Below, piece by piece: positions 1-9,335 of a stretch of DNA of 45,843 bases. Position numbers and translations under genes: made by a program. Where the stretch lies: contig JAJRYV010000137.1 in the NCBI GenBank assembly GCA_024275575.1, forward strand, positions 1 to 45,843. Direction: 5' to 3'. Below the pieces are notes generated by a model. The model searched no databases, was not told where the DNA came from, and saw nothing but the letters and a program-made list of their open reading frames with translations. Each line of letters begins with the position of its first letter. The first letter of the stretch is position 1. Source of the stretch: a bacterium (GTDB lineage Bacteria; Zhuqueibacterota; Zhuqueibacteria; Zhuqueibacterales; Geothermadaptataceae).

Positions 1-2
1 CG

Positions 3-485
3 ATTCCCGATCTCGAGTTCGGCGTTATCGATAACGGCTATGACGCCAGCAGTCAGAACAACGGCATTGCCCGGGTGCTGGCGGTCACCGAAGGCATCGA
101 TGCCAACGGCAATTCTGCCCGTGTCTGGGGTGTGACCAATGTCATCTTCTCAGGCGAAATTGCAACATTTTATACCGAAGTCAGCGACACCCTGCTCATG
201 CCTTCGGAAAGTTCGATTATCACTATTTATATTTACGATGGCAACGGCAATCCCATCGTTCCCGGTTCGAAGATCACCCTCAATGCCGAAACGGGAAAAC
301 TGAGCTGGTCGGAATTCAAAACCGGCGATCCTGGAAAAACCCTGTATCGGGCGACGCTGGTGAACAATCTCGATCCCAACGACCCCGATGCCAAAGAAGC
401 AACGATCAGCATCGGCGTGCGGGTCGAGTCAGAAAATGGCACGGTGGTGACGTCGACGGTACCGATAAAACTCAAACTCAATTAG
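3..485 (+). CDS. C-terminal end of a secreted Ig-like/adhesin-type protein (5' partial)
   Basis: The frame is open to the left edge, so only the last ~160 residues are present. A GTG at 75 is an internal codon rather than a convincing start. The sequence is rich in Asp, Asn, Thr and Ser with alternating beta-strand character (for example ITIYIYDGNGNPIVPGSKIT), which resembles the bacterial Ig-like/invasin folds of large surface or periplasmic proteins. The C-terminus is plain and shows neither a sorting domain nor a membrane anchor. The stop is 7 bp before the next gene, a putative beta-barrel protein, so the two are probably co-transcribed. Function is not recognised. The Ig-like assignment rests on composition and strand pattern only. 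Confidence 0.7.
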   Translation: MPDLEFGVIDNGYDASSQNNGIARVLAVTEGIDANGNSARVWGVTNVIFSGEIATFYTEVSDTLLMPSESSIITIYIYDGNGNPIVPGSKITLNAETGKLSWSEFKTGDPGKTLYRATLVNNLDPNDPDAKEATISIGVRVESENGTVVTSTVPIKLKLN

Positions 486-492
486 GCTGATC

Positions 493-1260
493 ATGTTTTG
501 CAGATTACTCCAACTCCTGGCGATTCTTACGTTGATGAGTGATGGGCTGCGTGCCCAATCAACCGCGCTACCACTGTTGTCAAATGGCAAAACTGAATTT
601 GCCGTCACCACCCAGGGTGGTTTTTCTGAAAACTATTTTGCCGGCGACCGTATCCGCATCTACGGTGCTTTCGTACGTTGTGCCGTCGGATTTCATCAAT
701 TATTCGATATTTATGCACTCGTCGGTTCGAGCAAGCAAAACATTCGCTATGCCGATGCCGGCCTGTCTAATTTTGATTCCAAACTCGCGCGCGCGTTCGG
801 CGGTGGAATCGCCATCAAATGGCCGCTGAAATTACCGTTGAAATTTTCCCTGTCTTCAACCGCACAACTGGTGTTTTTTTCTCCCGACGGCGCTTCCTAC
901 AGCCGTTCCACCGTGCCGAATACAAATTATAAAAAACGACACGATTTCATTTACGAATGGCGGCACAGTCAATTTGCGCTTTTTGCAGCGCGGCAATTCA
1001 AACGATATGAATTTTTTTTCGGGGGTGAGCTGATCGTGAACAATGTCGATTTTAAACGTGATCTGACTCTGGAGAGTGATGAGGGGACTTTTTTTCTCAG
1101 CAGCAGTCGCGGCGTTTATCTGCAGGAAAGACGGCCGAATTTCAGCCTTGGGCTCAACATTGCGCTGCCGGGGCGGCACCATCTCGGTTTTGAATTAAAA
1201 GGCGGGTTCAACAGCGACGTCGCCATTTTTATCGCCATTGGCCAGACGGGCAAGCCGTAA
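493..1260 (+). CDS. putative outer-membrane beta-barrel protein
   Basis: A 255-residue protein with an N-terminal signal peptide (hydrophobic run at about residues 4-16, then LRAQS as a probable cleavage site). The mature part alternates aromatic and polar residues in short stretches, ending FELKGGFNSDVAIFIAIGQ, as expected for transmembrane beta strands of a small outer-membrane barrel. No named family is recognised. It follows the upstream Ig-like gene by 7 bp, so the pair may encode a surface protein and its membrane partner. There is no strong Shine-Dalgarno sequence before the ATG at 493, which suggests translational coupling. The barrel topology is inferred. Confidence 0.65.
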   Translation: MFCRLLQLLAILTLMSDGLRAQSTALPLLSNGKTEFAVTTQGGFSENYFAGDRIRIYGAFVRCAVGFHQLFDIYALVGSSKQNIRYADAGLSNFDSKLARAFGGGIAIKWPLKLPLKFSLSSTAQLVFFSPDGASYSRSTVPNTNYKKRHDFIYEWRHSQFALFAARQFKRYEFFFGGELIVNNVDFKRDLTLESDEGTFFLSSSRGVYLQERRPNFSLGLNIALPGRHHLGFELKGGFNSDVAIFIAIGQTGKP

Positions 1261-1310
1261 TTTATTGCATTTGACAGCACCGTTCTCCCCCCCCTTCAAA
1301 CCTGCCGTAT

Positions 1311-1422
1311 CTGTTCAGCCTGCAATTTTTGAACATAGCGCGAAAGCGTCTCGCTGAGCGTAATGCTCGTGCAGCTCGGTGAAGACACTTTCGCGCTGTT
1401 TATTGAGAGTGAGGCTAAACAG
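1311..1422. repeat. nested imperfect inverted repeat (structured intergenic element)
   Basis: Inner arms 1337-1351 and 1383-1397 are 15 nt each with one non-Watson-Crick position. Outer arms 1311-1321 and 1412-1422 are 11 nt with one such position. Both exceptions are C/A on the + strand and become G-U pairs in a minus-strand RNA. The ~31-nt inner loop holds a further GAGC/GCTC hairpin. It lies between the barrel gene and the MscS gene. It could be a REP-like element or a structured RNA. No known family is recognised. Confidence 0.55.
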
Positions 1423-1546
1423 GCACTATTTATCTTGTCTAAAATTCAATATTTTCCTAAGTTTGTATGATATCATCAGCAATTTTTCCAGATATTTCCC
1501 ATAAACAATTCACGTGGTTCAATCGAAACCCAAAGCGGACAATCTC

Positions 1547-3184
1547 ATGAAAAAAATTATCGTATCATTTATCATCATCATCCTTCCCTGCGCAGTTATT
1601 GGCCAAACGACAGGTCAGGCCCGACCGGCTGCGGTGCAGGAATGGCAGCGTTTTTCCACACCGCGACAGGCGATTTATAATTTTATTTACTGGCAGAATC
1701 ACAACCGTCCCGATATCGCGGCGCAGGCATTGCGCGCCGATTCCACGTTATCGCTGGAGGAGCGAATCGACCTCGCCGGAAAACTCAAGCGCTCCCTCGA
1801 CGCCCGAGGCCTGTTTATTTCGATGGAAAAATATCCCGATGAAGTGGGCTTTATCAATAAACTGACCGGCGTTCAGGAGGTCGTGCTTTTTGAACGATTG
1901 CCGCGTATCGCCATCCGCAAATACGATTCGCAATGGCTTTTCACGCCGGAAACGATCAAATATATTCCGGAGCTCTACGAGGATACATTTTCCGCCAGCT
2001 TTGAAATGCTGATCAAAGAATTACCCGCCTGGCTGCAAATCGGTTTTATCGGGCTCGCAATGTGGCAAATTCTTGGATTGTTTTTCATCCTGCTGGGCGG
2101 TTTGCTGCTGCGCAAATTCAGCGAGTTTTTTTTGACAAAATTCGCCGAAAGACTGCAAAAACACACTGAAACCGAATGGGATGAACGCATCGTGCGTGCT
2201 GCCATTAAACCGCTGGGTTTGTTTCTTATGACCAGCATTTACTCCCTCACCTACACCAATTTGCAGCTCGGCGTCACGATCAACCAGTACCTGCGCTACA
2301 TTTTGACGGCGCTTATCTATTCCGCCATAATATGGTTGATCTACCGCATGATCGACGTACTGGAAACCTATCTTACGCGCATCACCTCGGCAACCGAAAG
2401 CAAACTCGACGACCAACTGGTGCCGCTCATCCGCAAAACACTGAAAGTTTTCGTCGTCATTCTCGGAACGATTTTCATCCTGCAAAATCTTGATGTGGAT
2501 GTCGCTTCCTTACTCACCGGCCTGGGGATCGGCGGTTTGGCTTTCGCCCTGGCCGCACGCGATACGCTGGCCAATTTTTTTGGTTCGATCACTATTTTTA
2601 TCGACAAACCGTTTCAGGTCGGCGACTGGGTTGTGGCGGGAAATATCGAGGGCACCGTCGAAGAAGTCGGTTTTCGCTCCACCCGCATTCGCACATTTTA
2701 CAATTCGTTGGTGAGTGTGCCCAATGCAAAAATTGCTGACAGCGCTATCGACAATATGGGGCTGCGACAATATCGTCGCCTGAAAACCACCCTCGGACTG
2801 ACTTATTCAACCACAGCCGAACAGATGCAAGCTTTCATCGATGGCGTGCGCGCCATCGTGCTGGCCAATCCGCGAACACGCAAAGATTATTATGAAATCC
2901 ATTTTAACAGCTTCGGCGATTTTTCACTGAACGTGCTCGTCTACGTCTTTTTCAAGGTGCCCAACTGGAGTGAGGAATTGCAGGAACGGCACAATCTACT
3001 GCTGGAAATTTTGAAAATGGCTGAGGCGATCGGTGTCGAGTTTGCCTTTCCAACACAAACAGTGCACCTCGACAGCATGCCGGGAAAAAAGGCACGAGAG
3101 GTGGGCAAGAAGTTGTCCCCTGAGGAAATGGCTAAAAAGATCGCTGACTTTGCACCACAGAATGAAACGCGTAAGCCGGCCTGA
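1547..3184 (+). CDS. MscS-family mechanosensitive ion channel
   Basis: An inner-membrane channel that releases small solutes on hypo-osmotic shock. The protein has 545 residues from the ATG at 1547. This start was chosen over the GTG at 1514 because it begins a proper signal sequence (MKKIIVSFIIIILPC). A periplasmic domain of ~150 residues comes first, then several membrane helices. The diagnostic pore helix follows (GIGGLAFALAARDTLANFF), then the MscS beta domain (KPFQVGDWV, GTVEEVGFRSTRIRT, SVPNAKIADS). The C-terminal alpha/beta domain runs to a Lys-rich tail. At 545 residues it is longer than E. coli MscS (286), in line with the family members that carry an N-terminal periplasmic extension. 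It converges with rseP, with only 12 bp between the stops. Confidence 0.93.
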   Translation: MKKIIVSFIIIILPCAVIGQTTGQARPAAVQEWQRFSTPRQAIYNFIYWQNHNRPDIAAQALRADSTLSLEERIDLAGKLKRSLDARGLFISMEKYPDEVGFINKLTGVQEVVLFERLPRIAIRKYDSQWLFTPETIKYIPELYEDTFSASFEMLIKELPAWLQIGFIGLAMWQILGLFFILLGGLLLRKFSEFFLTKFAERLQKHTETEWDERIVRAAIKPLGLFLMTSIYSLTYTNLQLGVTINQYLRYILTALIYSAIIWLIYRMIDVLETYLTRITSATESKLDDQLVPLIRKTLKVFVVILGTIFILQNLDVDVASLLTGLGIGGLAFALAARDTLANFFGSITIFIDKPFQVGDWVVAGNIEGTVEEVGFRSTRIRTFYNSLVSVPNAKIADSAIDNMGLRQYRRLKTTLGLTYSTTAEQMQAFIDGVRAIVLANPRTRKDYYEIHFNSFGDFSLNVLVYVFFKVPNWSEELQERHNLLLEILKMAEAIGVEFAFPTQTVHLDSMPGKKAREVGKKLSPEEMAKKIADFAPQNETRKPA

Positions 3185-3196
3185 TTCTGTGTAAAA

Positions 3197-4504
3197 CTAT
3201 GGCCGGACGAAATAACCGAGAATATCGTTATAAAAAACGTAAACCATGATCGTAATTAAGATGACCAACCCGAACATTTGAATGGCCTCACGGCTGCCCT
3301 GGCTCAAAGGCTTGCGCATCACGGCCTCGATTGTCAGCAGAAAAAGGTGGCCGCCATCCAAAACCGGGATGGGCAGTAAGTTCAGCAGGCCCAGTTGCAG
3401 GCTGAGAAAACCCATCAAACGAATGACGTCGAGGAAGCCGGAACGTGCGGCTTCACCCGCGAGTTCAGCGATTTTTATCGGCCCGCCGACCTCGTCGCCG
3501 GAAGCTTCGCCGCGCAATACACGTGCGAGGAAATCACCCAATAACGTTGATAAAAAAACGTTGGTTGCAATGCTTTTTTTAAGCGAAGCAATAACGCCGT
3601 ATTTGATTTTTTCCGTCTGTTGAAACGGTGCGATACCGATCATCAACCGGCCGCTGCTCTCATCTTTTTTTGCTGTTAAATCGAAATCGAGAATCGTGCC
3701 GTTGCGCGTAACAGAAATGTGCAAAGTCGAATCGCGGCTTGAGCGGATCAACCGGGTCATCTGATAAAAAGAGCGTATGGAATCAGCACCGATTTTCACG
3801 ATGACATCGCCTTTCTTCAGGCCGGCCTTTTCAGCGGGAAATCCGGGAACCAGGCGACCTACTATAGCCGGGATCGGCGGTGACAGCCCCAAAAGTGGAA
3901 ATGCCGCGCGCAAGCTGTCATTGCTGTGGATAGTGATGTTGAATTTCTCACCCTGCCTTATTAACTGCAGCGTTAGGGCGTCGGCTTTTACAAAATCTTC
4001 AGTATTATAAACTTCATCCCACGAGGCAACAGATTTGCCGGCGATTTTGTACAGCAAATCACCTACGTGCAAGCCTGCTTTTGCTGCCGGCGAACCGCCC
4101 TCAACCCAGCCGATTTTTGCAGACTGTGACAGGTAAAGCGGCTTTTCGATACCAGCATAGAATATAATAGCGATAAAAACGATAGCCCAGATCAGATTCA
4201 TCAACGGACCGGCAAAAATGATCGCCATGCGTTCCCAAACTTTGCGCGAGCCGAATTCGAATGCGGCGCCGGTCAACTCCTCTCCCGGATCGTGGCCGGC
4301 CATTTTCACATAACCACCGAGTGGAATCGCTGCGATGCGATAGTCGGTATCGCCGCGTTTAAATCCGACGATTTTCGGGCCGAAACCGATGGAAAAGACA
4401 TCGACACGCACACCGATCCATTTTGCCACTGCAAAATGCCCGAATTCATGAACAAAAACCAAAAAGCCGAGAACGATAATAAAAGCGAGTATTTGTGTAA
4501 TCAT
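3197..4504 (-). CDS. rseP: RIP metalloprotease RseP (site-2 protease, M50)
   Basis: An intramembrane zinc protease that cleaves anti-sigma factors and remnant signal peptides within the inner membrane. The HExxH site is seen at residues 19-23 (HEFGH) in the first membrane helix. The second zinc-ligand region, LLPIPVLDGGH, lies in a C-terminal helix near residue 380. Between them are two PDZ domains (GWVEGGSPAAKAGLHVGDLL and GRLVPGFPAEKAGLKKGDVI). The length of 435 residues is normal for RseP. Homologues often sit beside dxr or bamA. Here it stands alone, downstream of a 436-bp gap from mnmD and convergent with the MscS gene. No defect is visible. Confidence 0.95.
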   Translation of the reverse strand: MITQILAFIIVLGFLVFVHEFGHFAVAKWIGVRVDVFSIGFGPKIVGFKRGDTDYRIAAIPLGGYVKMAGHDPGEELTGAAFEFGSRKVWERMAIIFAGPLMNLIWAIVFIAIIFYAGIEKPLYLSQSAKIGWVEGGSPAAKAGLHVGDLLYKIAGKSVASWDEVYNTEDFVKADALTLQLIRQGEKFNITIHSNDSLRAAFPLLGLSPPIPAIVGRLVPGFPAEKAGLKKGDVIVKIGADSIRSFYQMTRLIRSSRDSTLHISVTRNGTILDFDLTAKKDESSGRLMIGIAPFQQTEKIKYGVIASLKKSIATNVFLSTLLGDFLARVLRGEASGDEVGGPIKIAELAGEAARSGFLDVIRLMGFLSLQLGLLNLLPIPVLDGGHLFLLTIEAVMRKPLSQGSREAIQMFGLVILITIMVYVFYNDILGYFVRP

Positions 4505-4940
4505 ATTCTATGAGTTCTTTTTAAAATTGATGAAATCCGCCAAAAAATATAGCGAGCTTTCAGGAGAAAGCAAAGCTCAATTCGCAAACAAATCATTGGC
4601 AACCGGCATTTCAACTATTCATCGCTTCCCCGCTAATTTGCGAATAATTCAAATCAGAGAGAGGTTTCCTACACAGAAGCTGTGTTTTCTCTCGTTTATA
4701 GATTATACAGTTTAAAGGAAAAGGCCGAGGCCGCGAAAAGAAAAAAGCAATTCCCCTTTTTGTCATGAAACCAGAGAGCGTTTTAGCCAGGGACATTTAC
4801 AGTAAAACACTGATTTGAATCATCCGTGTTCAATCTGTGCCATTCAGTGGCCAAACAATATAACTGAGGAATTTTTGCAAAAGACGAATGGCGCAATTAA
4901 CGGCTGGGGCGTTCGACCAAAACTGAAACCGCTGGTGAAA
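4505..4940. other. intergenic stretch without a recognisable gene
   Basis: This 436-bp gap lies between mnmD and rseP, both on the minus strand. It is AT-rich. The short open frames in it lack ribosome binding sites or family features. It should hold the rseP promoter, but I cannot point to a convincing one. Confidence 0.5.
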
Positions 4941-5639
4941 TCAAACTCTCGCTGTCAAAATATCCCGTTTCCCCCACGGGCCAGGCTGTTTTTCGACCGT
5001 AAACCCAGCCTCACACAAGGCTGTTTGCACTGTCTTTTTCGATGAATAAGTCGACAGAACGGCGCCGGCAGCGCAGCAGGATTTGATTTTCATAAAAAAA
5101 GCTGCTGTCCACAATTCCGGATTTGCCGCCGGGCTGAAAGCGTCGTGATAAACGGCATTAAATTGTTGCTGCGGCAATGTCAACCGCAAAGCGTCGCACC
5201 GCATCACGTGCAATGTGATTGTTTCCGCGAACTGAATTTTCCACACATTCCCCACTGAATCGTTTTTTGCAGATTTAAAAACCATCGCTAAACTTGAAAA
5301 TAAGGAATCCAATCCGGGGAAAAATTTAATATAGTCAAGTTCCAGAAAAAGACTTGCCGGCAACAGTTGTTTTTCGACGGCCCAATAATCCAACTGTGCG
5401 CCTGCTTTTTTTGCCGCCGCTGCTGTTGTTAAAAAATTGAGTCCGGTGCCAAAGCCGACCTCTATAATACGCGTCGCCAGCCCTTTTCGCAAGCGTTCTG
5501 CCATGCCGGATGCCTGCAAATAAACATGCTCACATTCGTTCAGGGCGCCATGTTTCGAGTGGTAACTCTGCCGATAGACGGCACTGAAAAGCGTACGCGA
5601 ACCATCGCTGGTTTCGATAATTTTATTATCTGCAGGCAT
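4941..5639 (-). CDS. mnmD: MnmD-type tRNA (5-methylaminomethyl-2-thiouridine)-methyltransferase
   Basis: An SAM-dependent methyltransferase of the MnmD/DUF752 family. It methylates the aminomethyl group at wobble uridine 34 of certain tRNAs. The N-terminus carries the family signature around SAVYRQSYHSKHGALNECEHVY. The SAM-binding motif I reads VGFGTGLNFLT. The diagnostic catalytic segment DAFSPAANPELWT is followed by STYSSKKTVQTAL and GPWGKRDIL near the C-terminus. With 232 residues it is a stand-alone MnmD rather than the fused MnmC of enterobacteria. It begins 21 bp after copA and appears to be the last gene of the copper operon, though no functional link is evident. Confidence 0.9.
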   Translation of the reverse strand: MPADNKIIETSDGSRTLFSAVYRQSYHSKHGALNECEHVYLQASGMAERLRKGLATRIIEVGFGTGLNFLTTAAAAKKAGAQLDYWAVEKQLLPASLFLELDYIKFFPGLDSLFSSLAMVFKSAKNDSVGNVWKIQFAETITLHVMRCDALRLTLPQQQFNAVYHDAFSPAANPELWTAAFFMKIKSCCAAGAVLSTYSSKKTVQTALCEAGFTVEKQPGPWGKRDILTARV

Positions 5640-5660
5640 ATTGGATTCGATTTCCCAAGA

Positions 5661-8150
5661 TCATATTTTTGCCTTGCGCAAGCGTAAGGAATTGGTCACG
5701 ACGTTGATCGAACTCATGGCCATGGCAGCTTCGGCCAGCGCCGGATGCAGCAATCCCAGCATGGCCACAGGCAACATCAAAATATTATAAATGAAGGCCC
5801 AGAAGAGATTTTGTTTGATTTTTTTAAATGTCGCACGGGAAAGATTGAACGTCCGAACGACACCAGTCACATCACCGCTGACCAGGGTGACATCCGAAGC
5901 TTCGATAGCGATATCGGTGCCGGTTCCAATGGCCAGCCCAACCTGTGCCTGTGTCAACGCCGGGGCATCGTTAATACCATCACCGACCATGGCGACATTT
6001 TTCCCACTGGCCTGCAATTCTTTTATTTTATTGGCTTTGTCCGCTGGTAAAACTTCCGCAATAACCAGCTCGATGCCGAGTTCTTCAGCAATCGCCTGTG
6101 CTGTGTTGCGGTTATCGCCGGTGAGCATTATGGGTTGCAGCCCGGTTTTTTTCAACTCGATAATGGCATTGCGGGCATTTTCTTTTATGCGGTCAGCCAA
6201 CGTGATGGCGCCGATTAACCGCTGATTTTTGGCGATAAAAACCACTGATTCACCATGTTTTGTCCTCTCCCCAAGCTGGTCTGCAAGCGCCTCAGTCGAG
6301 ATTTTATTTTCAGCAAGCAGGCGGGCATTGCCGACAAGAATTTCATCTTCAGCAATTTTCACTTTCACACCACGACCGGGGAAATTTTTAAAATCCACAG
6401 CTTTCTGGTTTTTCAAGCCACGTTGCGTTCCCTCGTTAACAATTGCTTTTGCTAACGGATGTTCGGAGTTGACCTCAGCCGACATCGCCAGTTGCAACAG
6501 CGATTCATCAGTCTCATCACCGACCGGCAGCACATTTTTTATGCCTGGTTTACCCTGTGTCAGGGTGCCGGTCTTGTCAAATACGACCGTGTCGATATCC
6601 TGCATCGCCTGAATGGCTTCGCCGTTGCGGATGAGGATGCCGCGTTCTGCTCCCATCCCGGAAGCCACCATCAAAGCAGTGGGTGTGGCCAGCCCCAGAG
6701 CACAGGGGCAAGCGATGACGAGAACGGCTACTGCAGCAAAAATTGCGAGAGAAACAGAACCGAGCTGTGGATTGACCCACGGAATCCATTGTCCGGCCCA
6801 AGCGGCAATTTCGGTAAAAGTGCCGGTAAAAATCAGCCAGCCGGTGAGCGTAAGCAAAGCAAACACGATGACGGCCGGCACAAAAATTGAAATGACTTTG
6901 TCGGCAAAGGCCTGAATCGGCACTTTCGAGCCCTGGCACTCTTCCACCAGTTTGATGATTTGCGCCAGAAAAGAATCGGCGCCAACCCGTGTCACTTCGA
7001 TCCGCAAAACACCGTCGAGATTTATCGTCGCACCGATCACCTCATCGTTTTCCCGCTTTTCCACGGCCACGGATTCACCCGTAGCCAATGACTCATCGAC
7101 ACTGCTTAACCCGCTGATAACGCGGCCGTCGGCCGGTATTTTTTCGCCGGGTTTGACGAGCAGAATATCCCCTTGCTGAATCGATTCGATGGCCACCTCA
7201 ATTTCCTCTTCCCCCCGCAAGAGCGTCGCATATTTTGCCCCAAGTTGCATCAATTTGCGAATTGCGCCGGAGGTACGGCCGCGGGCTTTGAACTCGAGAA
7301 AACGCCCGGTGACGTGGAAACAGATGATCATCGCCGCGATGGCCGCATAGCTGGCGATGGGCAGAAAAAATATAGCGATACCGGTTGCCCAGGCCGCCAA
7401 TGATCCAAGTGAAATCAGCACATCCATATTCGTGCCGCGATGGCGAATGACATTCAACGCACTCCAATGGGTTTCCCGCCCAATCCAGAAAACGACCGGC
7501 GTGGCGCCAAGCAGCATCACCAGTGGCATGAAAGGCATTTCAAGCCAGCCGAACATGGTCGCAAACATCAGCGCCATCATCGGGCCGGTGATGCCCCAGG
7601 CCCAGAGCATCAGGGTTCTGAATTCATGCAGGCGTTTTTCCTGCTCCTGCCAGATCGATTCTCCTGATTCGGTATTTTGTTCGAAAACCTGATAACCGGC
7701 GTTTTGAATCGCTTGCCGCAAGTCGGCCGGCGTGGCCAATTCGGCATCGTACAAAACCGTCGCCTGCTCGTTGGCGATGGTGACGCTGGCTTCGATGACA
7801 CCCGGTGTTTTGCTTAGAAATTTTTCCGCGTTATTGGCGCAACCCTGGCAGGTCATACCGCTGATTTTTAAAACCGTGCGTACGAGCTGCTGTTTAACGT
7901 CAAAACCGGCAGCCTGCACCGCCCCGATGAGACCATCGCGATTTGCCGCTGCGGGATCAAAACTGACGGTTGCTTTTTCCGTCGCCAAATTGACTGCGAC
8001 TTTTTGCACCCCGGGTAGTTGATTGAGGTTCCGTTCCACCGAATTAACGCAACCGGCGCAATGCATCCCTGTAATATTCAGGGTTGTTTCTGCCGGTTTT
8101 TGTTCAGCAGATGCATTTTCTTTTAAATCAAGTTGAATAATTTCGCTCAT
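5661..8150 (-). CDS. copA: copper-exporting P1B-type ATPase CopA
   Basis: An inner-membrane ATPase that expels Cu(I) from the cytoplasm. It has 829 residues. Two N-terminal heavy-metal domains carry GMHCAGC (Cys31, Cys34) and GMTCQGC (Cys101, Cys104). Eight membrane helices are expected. The transport motif CPC is at residues 481-483, the actuator TGES at 357-360, the phosphorylated Asp525 in DKTGTLT, and GDGINDAP near residue 730. These are the features of Cu+-ATPases of subgroup 1B-1. A good Shine-Dalgarno (AGAGGTG) precedes the ATG. It lies 40 bp downstream of the copper sensor csoR and is expected to be derepressed with it by Cu(I). No missing residues are visible. Confidence 0.97.
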   Translation of the reverse strand: MSEIIQLDLKENASAEQKPAETTLNITGMHCAGCVNSVERNLNQLPGVQKVAVNLATEKATVSFDPAAANRDGLIGAVQAAGFDVKQQLVRTVLKISGMTCQGCANNAEKFLSKTPGVIEASVTIANEQATVLYDAELATPADLRQAIQNAGYQVFEQNTESGESIWQEQEKRLHEFRTLMLWAWGITGPMMALMFATMFGWLEMPFMPLVMLLGATPVVFWIGRETHWSALNVIRHRGTNMDVLISLGSLAAWATGIAIFFLPIASYAAIAAMIICFHVTGRFLEFKARGRTSGAIRKLMQLGAKYATLLRGEEEIEVAIESIQQGDILLVKPGEKIPADGRVISGLSSVDESLATGESVAVEKRENDEVIGATINLDGVLRIEVTRVGADSFLAQIIKLVEECQGSKVPIQAFADKVISIFVPAVIVFALLTLTGWLIFTGTFTEIAAWAGQWIPWVNPQLGSVSLAIFAAVAVLVIACPCALGLATPTALMVASGMGAERGILIRNGEAIQAMQDIDTVVFDKTGTLTQGKPGIKNVLPVGDETDESLLQLAMSAEVNSEHPLAKAIVNEGTQRGLKNQKAVDFKNFPGRGVKVKIAEDEILVGNARLLAENKISTEALADQLGERTKHGESVVFIAKNQRLIGAITLADRIKENARNAIIELKKTGLQPIMLTGDNRNTAQAIAEELGIELVIAEVLPADKANKIKELQASGKNVAMVGDGINDAPALTQAQVGLAIGTGTDIAIEASDVTLVSGDVTGVVRTFNLSRATFKKIKQNLFWAFIYNILMLPVAMLGLLHPALAEAAMAMSSINVVTNSLRLRKAKI

Positions 8151-8190
8151 GCGAGCACCTCTTTATGTTTTTATCTTAATTATCCAGCCA

Positions 8191-8469
8191 TCACGTAATG
8201 AATTTATACAACGTCTTCATCAACTCATCCATTTTCTGTGTCTGTTTTTTGGGGTCAGCGGTTTCGGCGCCGCTGATGATGCAGCTTTCGATATGCCGTT
8301 TCATGATGATGAGTGAGACTTTTTCCAGGGCGTTGCGCACCGCGGAAAGCTGGTTGATGATATCGATGCAGTATTTTTCTTCGGCAATCATGCGTTCAAT
8401 TCCGCTGATTTGCCCTTTAATCAAATTCAACCGTCGGGACGCTGCTTTTTTTGTTTCTTCATTAATCAT
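8191..8469 (-). CDS. csoR: CsoR-type copper-sensing transcriptional repressor
   Basis: An all-helical DUF156 repressor that leaves DNA when it binds Cu(I). The start at 8469 gives 92 residues (MINEETKKAAS). A longer open frame upstream has no family similarity, and this ATG has a perfect Shine-Dalgarno sequence (taggagaaaa). The Cys-His-Cys copper site is intact: Cys34, His59 and Cys63 (RHIESC), matching Cys36/His61/Cys65 of the Mycobacterium protein. It is the first gene of csoR-copA-mnmD. The promoter just upstream contains a palindrome that fits CsoR operators, so autoregulation is likely. Confidence 0.94.
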   Translation of the reverse strand: MINEETKKAASRRLNLIKGQISGIERMIAEEKYCIDIINQLSAVRNALEKVSLIIMKRHIESCIISGAETADPKKQTQKMDELMKTLYKFIT

Positions 8470-8485
8470 TTTTTCTCCTAACCGG

Positions 8486-8528
8486 ATACCTGTATGGGGT
8501 ATATAAGCATAAAACATATGATAGTCAA
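8486..8528 (-). promoter_or_regulatory. csoR-copA promoter with overlapping CsoR operator
   Basis: Read on the minus strand, a -35 box TTGACT (8523-8528) and a -10 box TATATA (8500-8505) are separated by 17 bp. Overlapping the -10 is ATACCCCATACAGGTAT (8486-8502), an ATACC-N7-GGTAT palindrome. It closely resembles known CsoR operators of the TACCC...GGGTA type. Binding here would block RNA polymerase. The csoR Shine-Dalgarno and ATG follow directly. Confidence 0.82.
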
Positions 8529-8639
8529 CATAAAAATTGAGCGCAAGAGATATGGGCACATAAAACGAATGTGAAAATGCAGCGTTTTTTGGTGGAAAAG
8601 AGAAATGGAAGCGGAAACGGGAAAAACGGGGTTGAGAAA

Positions 8640-8855
8640 TCAGTCCTGTTGTGCCGGATTTTCGATACACAGGCGGCGGGCACGCACTATCAGTCCATAG
8701 CCGACGAGGCCCATCGCGGAGATCGCAAGCGAGAAGGCGTAAATATGCTGTGCGCTGAAAACTGAGGCAAAAGTAACCAGCGCCGTTAACATCGCACCTG
8801 CGCTACCGGCTGTCAAAACGATTCCAAGCCTGAAACTGAAAAACTTCCTGTACAT
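8640..8855 (-). CDS. small two-helix membrane protein, function unknown
   Basis: A 71-residue protein. The ATG at 8855 was chosen because an AGGAG lies 7 bp upstream and because residues further upstream in the frame look non-coding. Two hydrophobic helices are visible (about residues 8-30 and 35-58), followed by the positive segment RARRLC, so it is an inner-membrane hairpin with a short cytoplasmic tail. No family is recognised. It precedes the copper operon on the same strand with ~110 bp and a dedicated promoter in between, so it is probably not part of that operon. Confidence 0.6.
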   Translation of the reverse strand: MYRKFFSFRLGIVLTAGSAGAMLTALVTFASVFSAQHIYAFSLAISAMGLVGYGLIVRARRLCIENPAQQD

Positions 8856-9335
8856 AACCACTCCTGCTTTTTCTGATACGTCCGGCGAAAAATGCCACCG
8901 ATGATTAAGAACCAAGAGAATTATTGAAGAACAGCGATCGCCTGGCGGCACTGGTTCAATCCTGGATAACGGCCGATTCAGGCTGAGAGCGACAAAGGTC
9001 AGCAACAGCGTACTTCGGGAGTGCAGTGAATTATGGATTCAGCTTACATCGTGTTTCGGAAAGATTATGAATCGAGTAACGGTTTAGCCACAGTCTGTGC
9101 TCAATAATCTCGCCGGCTAAACGGTCACGGGGTCTGTTGTTTAAAGTGCAAATAAAATAGGTGATTAGCAAGCTTTACTTTACCCGGCGTTAAGTATTTT
9201 TTCTTCATTTCTCTTGCGGGAATCTTCTGCAAACAACGGCTGATCTGCATGGTATCATTAGAATGTGTCCATCATTTCTTAAACATCCACAGCGCAGCGC
9301 CGGGAAAAAAGAAAAATATTCTTTTCATCCCATGC
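8856..9335. other. intergenic stretch without a recognisable gene
   Basis: This 480-bp gap lies between the small membrane protein and the propeller lipoprotein. Reading both strands I see no plausible coding region, strong hairpin, tRNA or repeat. It is the end of one minus-strand unit and the upstream region of the next. Confidence 0.5.

Noticed and set aside
1311-1422. Integron attC site
   Set aside because: The fold is suggestive, but the GTTRRRY and RYYYAAC core sites are absent and no integrase or cassette array is nearby.
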